Origin: Procambarus clarkii
Taxonomy: Eukaryota; Arthropoda; Malacostraca; Decapoda; Cambaridae
Length of the DNA stretch: 64,000 nucleotides
Direction: 5' to 3'
Assembly: GCF_040958095.1 (NCBI RefSeq)
Contig: NC_091195.1
Location: 21,360,614-21,424,613 of the forward strand
Under the pieces are notes generated by a model. The model was not told the origin of the DNA. It saw nothing but the letters and a program-made list of their open reading frames with translations, and did no database searches. Below, piece by piece: positions 1 to 12,100 of this stretch; position 1 is the first letter of the stretch; every line of letters starts with the position of its first letter. The position numbers were made by a program, and so were the translations under genes.

Positions 1-160
1 TTGACCCTGGCTGGCCTGGTGGGCACTAGTCACAAAGCCCCGACCCAGGGCTGAGGCATCAGTGAAGATGTCGAGCGAGGGGCTAAGGAACCCAACCCTC
101 ATGAGCCTAAGGAGGAAGCTGGCAACACAGCTGCCAGGGAAGGGTCAACGATCGCGGCGG
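1..160 (-). mobile_element. DIRS retrotransposon fragment, RNase H part
   Basis: On the minus strand the frame reads PSLDIFTDASALGRGFVTSA, the RNase H start found in DIRS-group pol (F-T-D-A-S with the catalytic Asp). It has the same orientation as the reverse transcriptase piece at 780-1065 and is separated from it by a SINE. Cut by the window edge. Confidence 0.75.
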
Positions 161-196
161 CAGGGAAACAGGCTGCCCAAGATCGGGCAGCGGACA

Positions 197-434
197 GAGC
201 CGGTCGGCCGAGCAGACAGCACACTGTACTTGTGATCCTGTGGTCCCGGGTTCGATCCCGGGCGCTGGCAAGAAACAATGGGCAGAGTTTCTTTCACCCT
301 ATGCCCCTGTTACCTAGCAGTAAAATAAGTACCTGGGTGTTAGTCAGCTGTCACGGGCTGCTTCCTGGGGGTGGAGGCCTGGTCGAGGACCGGGCCGTGG
401 GGACACTAAAGCCCCGAAATCATCTCAAGATAAG
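197..434 (+). mobile_element. tRNA-derived SINE, family 1
   Basis: A tRNA-like head with box B gggttcgatcccgg, then the body shared with copies at 17354-17604 (minus), 48210-48458 and 54792-55035, ending in the tail aatcatctcaagataa. It sits inside the DIRS fragment that flanks it, so it is the younger insertion. Confidence 0.88.
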
Positions 435-469
435 AAGATACCAGAACAGCCACAAAAACCACACCTTGC

Positions 470-735
470 TTAGCCATTGCACTGAGTAAAGCACCTTAAA
501 GGCGCTCTGAGCGTTGTGTGATTGTTTTTTTAATTATGCCATATTTTAAGGTTTTTTAATGTTTTCATCGCTCTTTGTGATTTGAAATGAAAATGATTGA
601 GTTTGGAAACATTTTGACATTACCATTAGCTAAACATTTATAAAAACAACAAAAATATGTCCTTAACAACTGCACCATGAAATTTTTGCGAAAAACTGGT
701 GCGCAGTGCAGGGGCTAGAGGATAAACTTTGCAGG
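470..735. repeat. Unclassified dispersed repeat, copy 1
   Basis: This stretch matches, on the opposite strand, the sequence at about 57245-57500. Both copies share the blocks gtttggaaacattttgacat and cttataaaaacaac-like sequence with scattered differences. No coding capacity or terminal structure is visible. It accounts for most of the geneless stretch between the SINE and the next DIRS piece. Confidence 0.6.
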
Positions 736-779
736 CAAAGTTCAGACTAATAACCACTTGAGCAACAGTAAAGTTACCT

Positions 780-1065
780 GGGGGCCAACTCAACACTTAG
801 CAGATGATGGCGTGGCAACTAGGTGAAGGCGGCCAAAGGAAGGGAAAGCGAAGCCGACTGAGATTTCCCACATGAGGCCTAGCCAAGTCTAAACTTGGGA
901 CGGAACCAACCTGGTACTTCTGCCAGTTGCCCAGGTAATGAAACCTGGCGAGCTGGTAAAGAAGAGGTCCCTGGCCAGCAGACACGCTGGGAGGCTGGGA
1001 GCCCTCACCAGCCAGGCTCTGAGGTAGGCCTGTGGATGTCTGCCTCGTGCAGTGAACATAATAAC
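780..1065 (-). mobile_element. DIRS retrotransposon fragment, reverse transcriptase part
   Basis: Minus-strand frames give LVRAPSLPACLLARDLFF and then RSTRLVPSQV, which align with LVWAPSRSACLLAKDLVLS of the better element at 12.7-13.4 kb. The frame is broken, so this is a relic. Confidence 0.7.
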
Positions 1066-1674
1066 CAGCATCGTGTTCACTGATATTTGAATGTTGTACA
1101 TAGTCTGAGGCATCACACCCAGGAAGGGTGCCCACACTTTTTTTCCAAGATGGCCTTTGTTTACCAAGATGGCTTGAGAAAGCAAATGTGAGCCCTGTGT
1201 GTGTGTGCAGGATTTTAAATCTTATGCGGTATTTTAAATCATCCCTCGTTGACCTGTGCAGTGGGATCAGAATTGGCACTATCGTTCCTGGTTGACTCGC
1301 TCATTTGAAAGATTAAGTCTCTTCACATCTGTTTTTATTATGCATTTTAATAACATATGTTATTTTTGTTAATATTATTACAATATGCAGAGAATGAGTC
1401 ACAATAAACTACTACTGGTAGTATTGTGACTACCAATTTTTGTCAACTACCATTCAAGCTGTCATTGCAACCAATCTTATATTGTTTCTGCTGTATTATG
1501 CCTACCAATTTTTTTTTGTCAACTACCATTCAAGCTGTCATTGCAATCAATCTTAGCTACCTATGTGATTTAATATACTGTACCTACAATTTTCTCTCAT
1601 CTTTTTTTCATTTCATGTAATCTGTTATCATTTTTTGTCTATAATTTTGCAAGTATTTACCTCCTTAAAATTTT
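1066..1674. other. Noncoding AT-rich flank with a short duplication
   Basis: No gene seen. Bases about 1431-1480 are repeated at about 1501-1556: ctaccaattttt, a variable T run, then gtcaactaccattcaagctg and the following 20 bases. The two copies differ mainly in T-run length, so this is a small tandem duplication. Confidence 0.6.
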
Positions 1675-1800
1675 CTTAGATTAAGGACCTGCCCGAAACG
1701 CTGCACGTGCTAGTGGCTTTACAAGACTGTAATTACCATATTTGTATCCTCACATTCCTTATGTACATTCTTGTATATGCATAAATAAATAAAAAATAAA
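1675..1800 (+). repeat. 3' tail of a SINE/LINE-type retroposon
   Basis: The block gattaaggacctgcccgaaa, followed by ctagtggctttacaaga-like sequence, matches the 3' half of the SINE at 44250-44549 and is followed by an A/T-rich aaataaataaa tail. Only the 3' part is present. Confidence 0.65.
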
Positions 1801-1837
1801 ATAAATAAATACTAAGAACCTCACACATATCAAATGA

Positions 1838-1960
1838 AAGTGACAACGTTTCTATATATCCTGGACCCTGTTCTTGCAGTGTCATTCTTGATAAGGTCCA
1901 GGATGAACCGAAATGTCTTCCCTTTCATTTCATATTACTGTATATGTAAAGATTGGGATA
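1838..1960. repeat. Decayed fold-back repeat of the ggtccaggatg family
   Basis: Two opposed blocks (tatatcctggaccctgttct and gataaggtccaggatgaacc) flank a short spacer, bounded by aaatgaaagtgacaacg on one side and cctttcatttcat on the other. Related copies lie at 5888-5990, 27734-27882, 44720-44830 and 58060-58195. It ends about 40 bases before the gene A acceptor. Confidence 0.55.
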
Positions 1961-1997
1961 TTAATACACTATTTAATAGATATATTTATATTTACAG

Positions 1998-3138
1998 GGC
2001 ACACTCCTAATGGCAAGAATTTGACGCAAACACGAGAATGGCTGAGCCTGCTTCAGAGGCAGCTGGCTTTGCCCAAGACCTCTTCTCTCCTCTGCAGTTT
2101 TGTGAGGTGGTGCAGGAGGGTCAGGCAGGGCACCACCACGTTAAGGAGGAGCTGCCCCGGCCGCAGCCTCCGCAGCTGGCCACCACGCTATCCACCGCAC
2201 CAGTCACCTCCATGGTGAACATAACTGGGGTCACGACATCTGTACCCTCATCCACGTCCACTCAGCACATACACCTTCAAGCACAGCCTATCATGGCACA
2301 GATGGTGCAGCAGCATCAGCATGTACAGCATCAACACGTTCAACAACACCAGCAGCAGCAGCAGGGCCTTTCTCAGCCCAGACTACTTCAGCAGCAGATG
2401 ACTGTTCAACAGCCACCACAACCTATTGCTCAGCAGCAACTTCTCCAGCAGCACCAAGCTCAGCAACAAGCTCAGCAGCAAGCTCAGCAGCAAGCTCAGC
2501 AGCAAGCTCAGCAGCAAGCTCAGCAGCAAGCTCAGCAGCAAGCCCAGCAACAGGCCCAGCAACAGGCCCAACAACAGGCTCAGCAACAGGCCCAGCAACA
2601 AGCCCAGCAGCAGCAGCAGGTACTGCAGCAGGTGCAGCAGCAAGTACAACAGCAGTCATCACAGCAGCTAATACAAACACAACCACAGCAGCAGCAGACA
2701 AAACAACTTCAGCAACAATCAACTCCTCGGCAACCTCGGCAGCAAACTCCATCACAACAAATGCAATCACAGCAACAAATGCAACAGCAGCAAACACAGC
2801 ACCAGCAGCAGGCACAACAGCAACAGCAGCAGGCACAGCAACAAACACAACAGGTGCAACAGCCTCAGCAACAGCAACAAATACTGACATCTGTTAACAG
2901 TGTCCAGCTAGTTAATGGCCTACAGATGCCCATCACCGTTCATCACGCCGGCATATCGAAGACTCCGGCAACCGTGGCAGTGACCACTGGCACAGCCTCA
3001 CAGTCGCCCCCGATCATAGTATTGGCTGGAATTATGACTTCGAATAATAGTCCTGTAATTATCACGAGTAGTGGGGCAGCGGCTACGACTGCTGCTACTG
3101 TTGCAGCAACGACTAACGGAATTGTGAATAAAGAAGAT
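1998..3138 (+). CDS. Gene A exon with start codon and Gln-rich region
   Basis: The exon begins after tttacag at 1991-1997. The first 40 bases are untranslated and hold an in-frame TAA at 2008-2010, so ATG at 2038 is the first usable start (MAEPASEAAGFAQDLF). An acceptor before the start codon implies at least one upstream noncoding exon, not located. The coding part is 367 codons and ends in GAT before the donor GTGAGT at 3139. The Gln-rich part includes a run of the 12-base unit coding Q-A-Q-Q between about 2450 and 2610. After it comes a Thr/Val/Ala-rich segment with no obvious motif. Glutamine-rich regions of this sort are typical of transcription activators. The frame continues past the donor to 3279 only by read-through. 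Confidence 0.85.
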
Positions 3139-6100
3139 GTGAGTATCAATCATTTATTTTGTATTATTCACTTTATTTGCTGGGGGGGGGGGCCATTAGT
3201 GGCTCTGAGCTTAACCCTGATAGCACCAGGCGTTAGTCCAATACACCAGGCCTCCGAGACCTGGTGTTTGGGGAACTAGTAGCAGAATGTGGCTCCCGTG
3301 ATGAGGTGAGGGAATCAGAGATAAACCATAAAACCAGAAAAAAACAGAAAGCATAGGTACTTATCTATCAGTGACTGGGGGAGTGAGATCTAGTTCTTTA
3401 TGCCTCGCCTCCTACCAGTTTATACCTGCCATGTTAACACTTTCGCGCTCTCGGCGCTCAAAAAAAAAACAATACCCCAGATGCTTTCGGCACTTCGCGC
3501 GCCTACGCGGTAAGACCGAAAAGTGTACACTCTTTTGACTGTCCTGACAATAATTGAAGGCGCACGTATTTAAATTTGGTATCACTGTGTTCGCAATGAA
3601 ATTGTCTATAAGAGCATACCTATAAAATGCCGCCCAAGCATAAGGAGTATCAACACCAAATAAAAAACTATGCAGATCACTCGCCGAGAGCGCCAAACAG
3701 CAACAAAATGTTTCCACTCTCTTAATGGTTGCGAAGCCTACAGTTGTCCTACATCGCTAATTTTGGTATCATTGGAATCGCAATAAAATTCTCTACACGG
3801 ACATATGCATATGAATGTTTAATATAGGTAATTGCCCACCCGCAAGAGTGTGTGAAGTGGAGAGTAGTTAGCCGCGAGCGCACTGGCGAAAACACGGGGG
3901 AAATCATGCTTGGAAAGTTTATACGTTTCCTGACCCTACTTTTCTATGTATGTATTTCTTTTTTATACCAATGTGTTCGCAATAAAATTTTCTATAAGAT
4001 GAACTGTATAACATTTGTACAAAGCATGTGTAAGAGAAGCGCCAAATATAGAACCACGTCGCTCAGTATGCGTTCGCGGCAGAAACGAACGCATTATTTT
4101 CGTTCGTTTGATGTTTGTCATGTTTATACTTGTTGAAACATTTTATAATTTGTATGACAGTGATCGCAGTAAAATTCCCTACACAGACATATACATAACA
4201 CATACAAATATTTCCCACGTGTTGGATATATCAACGGCTAAAGGGAACCCACTGCCACACGCTCGCCACACCCCCAAACATACTTTGTGTATTTTTTTTT
4301 TTACTCATAGAAGTTTATGTGATATAATATTCATTCTGGTACCAAAACATTCGCAAATAAATTCCCTACAAAACAAAAGTATTCCCATCCATTTCGGTTA
4401 AAAAATGGAATTTATAGAAATATTTTTTCGATGCACGAGAAAACTCGGCTGTTATGCGGAATCGTAAGAGAAAACGGCGACGAGTTATCTCTAATCTAAA
4501 GCGCGAAAGTGTTAATTCTCTCTCGCAATGTTAAAAGTTTTCATCCTATTTCTTTTTAAAGTTGTGGATGGAATTGGCTTCAACAATCGAAGTTGTACAG
4601 CATCAACTGCAGCCAAAAAAGTTTTACGACTTCAATTGGCTTCAACAATTTCTTCCTTCGGTGCATTCCACCTGCTGACCACCCGTACAAGGAATAAGAA
4701 CTTTCTTACATTTCTTCGACTTAACTGTGTGTCCAGCTTCCACTAATAACCACTTTTTCTGCCTCTTGAATATAAATAGACTTTCTTTATCCACTTTATG
4801 AATTCACTTCAAGATTTTGTATGTAGTTATCATATCCCTTCTGTTTTGTTTCTTCTTTCCTCTAAGGTAGTGAGGGAGAATTCTCTCAACTTGTACTCAT
4901 AGTTGAGGCCTCTCAATTCTGGTACCAATCTAGTTGCAAACCTTTGAACTTTCTCAGGTTTGTGTTTCTGCTTCATAAGGTGTGTGGGTTCCATGCTGGA
5001 GCTGCATACTCAAGTAATGGTCTCATATAGGAAGTGTATGCCCACCAGAAATGTGCACAATTTTTGGATCCTAACTTCAGCCAAAAAAGTATTACAACTT
5101 CAAATACAAATACTGCAGTTAAGTTGTCACATATTTTATTTGACAGTTGATCCATGGGTCCCAACTTTAATTGAAATTGAAAGGGAACTATTGTTTCCAA
5201 ATTAATGTAAGGTAATTTGTGGTGCATTATTATGTAACACTGGACTTACTAAGACTTAACTTCTTCACATATATCCCTCCAATTGAGGGAGTTGTACTTG
5301 CCTATCTTACCATCTGTGATCATGACTCCAGACCCACGAATGTGTTGACTTGTAAATACTGGGTGCTTCAGATCCCTGTAATGTGATTGAGTAACATGCC
5401 CTTCTGCTCTTGCTAGGGTCCTCGCCCATTACCATAGTTGCCTATGGAATTACTGCTGTTGGTAAAGTAAAATGTTTACCTCCTCTCTCCTCCATTTGGA
5501 TTGGTCAATACAGCAACGGTCTCGCTTCTTGTAGGTCAGCACTCGATTCCAACAGTCCAAGTGGTTGGCCACCAGTCCTTTCATGTGCTGTATTGCTATA
5601 CTGGCTTAGCACTTTCCCTGATGTACCCCTCAGCCCAGCTCAAGTATTTCCAACTCAAACTGCCAACCTACGTTTTGGTTGTCCATCGAGAGTTCTGTAG
5701 TTTTCAAGTCGTTTGAAATATCTGGAGGTGTCTTGAAGGCTGAGGTATTTCCAGAGAAAACAAGACATTGTGTACCTTTACATAAATACAAATACAGTAA
5801 TGATTAAATTTGTTCATGTATTATTGAAAGAAGGATGGAATACTTTTAAATTTATACTGTCTTGGCGAGTGCATTTGGTCACGAATTCATCAGGGTCCAG
5901 GATAGACAGAAATGTCATCAGGGTCCAGGATGGACTGAAATGTCATCAGGGTCCAGGATGGACTGAAATGACATCACTTTCATTTCATATGTGTGGGTTG
6001 GGTTATATTTTTGTTCAGCCATGTTGTGATTTATTGTGTGTGTGCTAAATAATGTTTTACTCAGGTGAAACCTGTGCCTGTGAAGCGCACGTGGAGGAGA

Positions 6101-9100
6101 CCGTGGAAGAAGAAGAAGGAGAGAGAGAAAAAGCCGCCAGTGAAGAAGGCGCGAAGAGTGAAGAGAAAACGCATTGTTGTGCCCAAGAAATGTATTATCC
6201 ACATAGATCCAAGGAATGGTCCTATGGTAATGTATTATTGACATTCTTTATAGTACAGAAAAGCATTTGAGAAGTTAGTGATGAACACTTTTGTGTGAAA
6301 AAGGTCACGTTGAGACAACAATCAGGCTTGTGACCGATTAACCCCAATCCACTCGGTTATTTAAAGGGACTACATCAATCTACACACTTTTAAAAATAGT
6401 TAACAAATCAAATGGAAAAAAGCACATATGGCATTTGGAGGACAGGACGAAATCACATATAGCAATTGAGGCAGTGATTGGGTTAAAAGATAATTGATAT
6501 ATGGCAGTTCAAGTCTTTGAAGAAGCATATGCTGTGATAAACTAGAGAGGAGCTTTGAATTGTAATGCATATTATTGAAATTTATTAAATGGTACTTTAA
6601 GTTTTGCTAAGAGCTTCTATTTAGAGGGTAGATCATGTGTCAAAGGTAGTGATCACGTATAAGTTACTGATTTGATCACGTATAAGTTACTGATTTGATC
6701 ATGTATAAGTTACTGATTTGATCATGTATAAGTTACTGATTTGATCACGCATAAGTTACTGATTTGATCACGTATAAGTTACTGATTTGATCATGTATAA
6801 GTTACTGATTTGATCACGTATAAGTTACTGATTTGATCACGTATAAGTTACTGATTTGATCACGTATAAGTTACTGATTTGATCATGTATAAGTTACTGA
6901 TTTGATCACGTATAAGTTACTGATTTGATCACGTATAAGTTACTGATTTGATCACGTATAAGTTACTGATTTGATCACGTATAAGTTACTGATTTGATCA
7001 CGTATAAGTTACTGATTTGATCACGTATAAGTTACTGATTTGATCACGTATAAGTTACTGATTTGATCACGTATAAGTTACTGATTTGATCACGTATAAG
7101 TTACTGATTTGATCACGTATAAGTTACTGATTTGATCACGTATAAGTTACTGATTTGATCACGTATAAGTTACTGATTTGATCACGTATAAGTTACTGAT
7201 TTGATCACGTATAAGTTACTGATTTGATCACGTATAAGTTACTGATTTGATCACGTATAAGTTACTGATTTGATCACGTATAAGTTACTGATTTGATCAC
7301 GTATAAGTTACTGATTTGATCACGTATAAGTTACTGATTTGATCACGTATAAGTTACTGATTTGATCACGTATAAGTTACTGATTTGATCACGTATAAGT
7401 TACTGATTTGATCACGTATAAGTTACTGATTTGATCACGTATAAGTTACTGATTTGATCACGTATAAGTTACTGATTTGATTACGTATAAGTTACTGATT
7501 TGATCATTATAAGTTACTGATTTGATCACGTATAAGTTACTGATTTGATCACGTATAAGTTACTGATTTGATCACGTATAAGTTACTGATTTGATCACGT
7601 ATAAGTTACTGATTTGATCATGTATAAGTTACTGATTTGATCATGTATAAGTTACTGATTTGATCATGTAGGGGTAGTACATGAGAGTTGAGTAATGACC
7701 TCGTGGTATCCCCTGTGACCCATGGTATCCCTCTGTGACCCATGGTATCCTCTGTGACCCATGGTAACCTCTGTGACCCATGGTATCCCTCTGTGACCCA
7801 TGGTATCCTCTGTGACCCATGGTATCCCTCTGTGACCCATGGTATCCCTCTGTGACCCATGGTATCCCCTGTGACCCATGGTATCCTCTGTGACCCATGG
7901 TATCCTCTGTGACCCATGGTATCCTCTGTGACCCATGGTATCCCTCTGTGACCCATGGTATCCTCGGTGACCCGTGGTATCCTGTGACCCATGGTATCCT
8001 CTGTGACCCATGGTATCCTCTGTGACCCATGGTATCCTCTATGACCCATGGTATTCCTCTGTGACCCGTGGTATCCTCTGTGACCCATGGTATCCCTCTG
8101 TGACCCATGGTATCCTCTGTGACCCATGGTATCCTCTGTGACCCATGGTATCCTCTGTGACCCATGGTATCCCTCTGTGACCCATGGTATCCCTCTGTGA
8201 CCCATGGTATCCTCTGTGACCCATGGTATCCTCTGTGACCCATGGTATCCTCTGTGACCCATGGTATCCTCTGTGACCCATGGTATCCCTCTGTGACCCA
8301 TGGTATCCCTCTGTGACCCATGGTATCCTCTGTGACCCATGGTATCCTCTGTGACCCATGGTATCCCTGTGACCCATGGTATCCCTCTGTGACTCATGGT
8401 ATCCTCTGTGACCCGTGGTATCCCTCTGTGACCCGTGGTATCCTCTGTGACCCATGGTATCCTCTGTGACCCATGGTATCCTCTGTGACCCATGGTATCC
8501 TCTGTGACCTATGGTATCCTCTGTGACCCATGGTATCCCTCTGTGACTCATGGTATCCTCTGTGACCCATGGTATCCTCTGTGACCCATGGTATCCCTCT
8601 GTGACTCATGGTATCCTCTGTGACCCATGGTATCCTCTGTGACCCATGGTATCCCTCTGTGACCCATGGTATCCCTCTGTGACCCATGGTATCCTCTGTG
8701 ACCCATGGTATCCCTATGTGACCCGTGGTATCCTCTGTGACCCATGGTATCCTCTGTGACCCATGGTATCCCTCTGTGACCCATGGTATCCTCTGTGACC
8801 CATGGTATCCCTCTGTGACCCATGGTATCCCTCTGTGACTCATTGTATCCTCTGTGACCCATGGTATCCCTGTGACCCATGGTATCCCTCTGTGACTCAT
8901 TGTATCCTCTGTGACCCATGGTATCCCTGTGACCCATGGTATCCCTCTGTGACCCATGGTATCCTCTGTGACCCATGGTATCCTCTGTGACCCATGGTAT
9001 CCCTCTGTGACTCATTGTATCCCCTGTGACCCATGGTATCCCTGTGACCCATGGTATCCTCTGTGACCCATGGTATCCTCTGTGACCCATGGTATCCCTC

Positions 9101-12100
9101 TGTGACCTATGGTATCCTCTGTGACCCATGGTATCCCTCTGTGACCCGTGGTATCCCTGTGACCCATGGTATCCTGTGACCCATGGTATCCTCTGTGACC
9201 CATGGTATCCCCTGTGACCCATGGTATCCCTGTGACCCATGGTATCCTCTGTGACTCATTGTATCCTCTGTGACCCATGGTATCCTTTGTGACCCATGGT
9301 ATCCCTGTGACCCATGGTATCCTGTGACCCATGGTATTCCTCTGTGACCCGTGGTATCCTCTGTGACCCATGGTATCCCTCTGTGACCCATGGTATCCTC
9401 TGTGACCCATGGTATCCCTCTGTGACTCATTGTATCCTCTGTGACCCATGGTACCCCTGTGACCCATGGTATCCTCTGTGACCCATGGTATCCCCTGTGA
9501 CCCATGGTATCCCTGTGACCCATGGTATCCCTGTGACCCATGGTATCCTCTGTGACCCATGGTATCCCTCTGTGACTCATTGTATCCTCTGTGACCCATG
9601 GTATCCTCTGTGACCCATGGTATCCCTGTGACCCATGGTATCCTCTGTGACCCATGGTATCCCTCTGTGACCCGTGGTATCCCTCTGTGACCCATGGTAT
9701 CCTCTGTGACCCATGGTATCCTCTGTGACCCATGGTATCCCCTGTGACCCATGGTATCCCCTGTGACCCATGGTATCCTCTGTGACTCATTGTATCCTCT
9801 GTGACCCATGGTATCCTTTGTGACCCATGGTATCCCTCTGTGACCCATGGTATCCTCTGTGACCCATGGTATCCTCTGTGACCCATGGTATCCTTCTGTG
9901 ACTCATGGTATCCCTCTGTGACCCATGGTATCCCCTGTGACCCATGGTATCCCTCTGTGACCCGTGGTATCCCTCTGTGACCCATGGTATCCTCTGTGAC
10001 CCATGGTATCCTCTGACCCATGGTATCCCCTGTGACCCATGGTATCCTCTGTGACCCATGGTATCCCTCTGCGACCCGTGGTATCCCTCTGTGACCCATG
10101 GTATCCTCTGTGACCCATGGTATCCTCTGTGACCCATGGTATCCCCTGTGACCCATGGTATCCTCTGTGACCCATGGTATCCTATGTGACCCATGGTATC
10201 CTCTGTGACCCATGGTATCCCCTGTGACCCATGGTATCCTCTGTGACCCATGGTATCCTCTGTGACCCATGGTATCCTCTGTGACCCATGGTATCCCTCT
10301 GTGACCCATGGTATCCCTCTATGACTCATGATATCCCTGTGTGTCATGGTATCCCCTGTGACCCATGGTATTCTCTGTGACCCATGGTATCCCTCTGTGA
10401 CCCATGGTATCCCTCTGTGACCCATGGTATCCCCTGTGACCCATGGTATCCTCTGTGACCCATGGTATCCTCTGTGACCCATGGTATCCTCTGTGACCCA
10501 TGGTATCCTCTGTGACCCATGGTATCCTTTGTGACCCATAGTATCCTCTGTGACCCATGGTATCCCCTGTGACCCATGGTATCCCCTGTGACCCATGGTA
10601 TCCCCTGTGACCCATGGTATCCCCTGTGACCCATGGTATCCCTCTGTGACCCATGGTATCCTCTGTGACCCATGGTATCCTCTGTGACCCATGGTATCCT
10701 CTGTGACCCATGGTATCCCCTGTGACCCATGGTATCCCCTGTGACCCATGGTATCCTCTGTGACCCATGGTATCCCTCTGTGACCCATGGTATCCTCTGT
10801 GACCCATGGTATCCCTCTGTGACCCATGGTATCCTCTGTGACCCATGGTATCCTCTGTGACCCATGGTATCCTCTGTGACCCATGGTATCCCTCTGTGAC
10901 CCATGGTATCCTCTGTGACCCATGGTATCCTCTGTGACCCATGGTATCCTCTGTGACCCATGGTATCCTTTGTGACCCATGGTATCCATCTGTGACTCAT
11001 AATATCAACGTAACTCATGATATCCCTATTCCGGCTTCCCGCTGTTTCTATCGTCAAACCTGCAGCCTGACAACCCAAACGCCACTTTGAAAATATAAAT
11101 GTTTGCAAAACCAAAGTGTTTTTTTATGGAGGGAGCCCCTTCAGCTCCCTGGAGCTATCTGGGCTGATATGATTGTATTAGACTCCTGGCATCAATCAAT
11201 GCACATGGAGTTCTAGGCCTACTGGGGACCACGAGGCAGAACCTGGCCCCCCCTCAGAGAGGCACGAGGAGCAGTGGCCTATAGAAAGCCCCGTGTGGTT
11301 GAAAGCATTTTATGTCTGCCATCGACCGGGTCAGTCACCCCGAGAGGTAAGCATCCCAAAACAAACCCCTATTCCTGGTTAAAATATTGCTACTGAAAGT
11401 TGAACTAATTGACAGAACTCTCCAAATGAAAATGAGCAAACAAGCATCACGTCACCGCGTAACTGTCTGCGCCAACCCCCCCCCCCCCCCCCCCCCCACT
11501 CCACCCAACCTCACTCCACCTCCAGGAGGAGGAAGGGGGGGCCCCAGACCCCCATGCAGGCTATCCACCCTGCAGTTCTGTGGCTGATGTGAAACTGGCA
11601 AGGTCTTGCACCTCTGACCCTTTGGAGTCAGCTGGGATTTTTGTTGCCCTTGTTTGCCTCTGGGTTGGGGTAGTTTTTGCCTCTGGTTGGGGCACAGGGT
11701 ACTGTGCAGCTAGTTTTCAGCTCTTATAGTGGCCATCTCTGTTTTGCCTGGACACATTGTCCTCTTGCAGGGTTTTATTTTACTTTTTGTTTTCCTGCCT
11801 GGTGGGGGGTCTGCCTCTTGGTTTGGTCACACCTGTTTGTATCCTGGTGGTAATCTGTTTGGCCCCTGTGAATGTAAACTTCCCGGGGGGGGTTCAGCTT
11901 TAGCAGTTTGCTAGGTAGTTTTGGGTGCCGGATAGCAGGACCCGGCCTGGGCTTTCCTTAGCAAGATAACGCAACTAAGGGCCCTGGGAAACCCCAAGAG
12001 CGCTCTGTGGTCCAATGGATGTGACCCCTGGGGTCCCTTCTCACTTCGTGCAAGTTTAAAGGTTGCTCTGTCACCTTGTCTCAGGGTGACACTCACCAGT

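Noticed and set aside
2423-2890. Minus-strand 155-codon Ala/Val-rich frame
   Set aside because: Complement of the CAG-rich coding exon of gene A.
6648-7672. Possible CRISPR array
   Set aside because: Units are directly adjacent with no unique spacers, and the genome is eukaryotic.
7618-11114. Several minus-strand frames of 200-400 codons (MGHRGYHGSQ repeats)
   Set aside because: They are produced by the 19-bp array, overlap in all three frames, and have no splice or start context.
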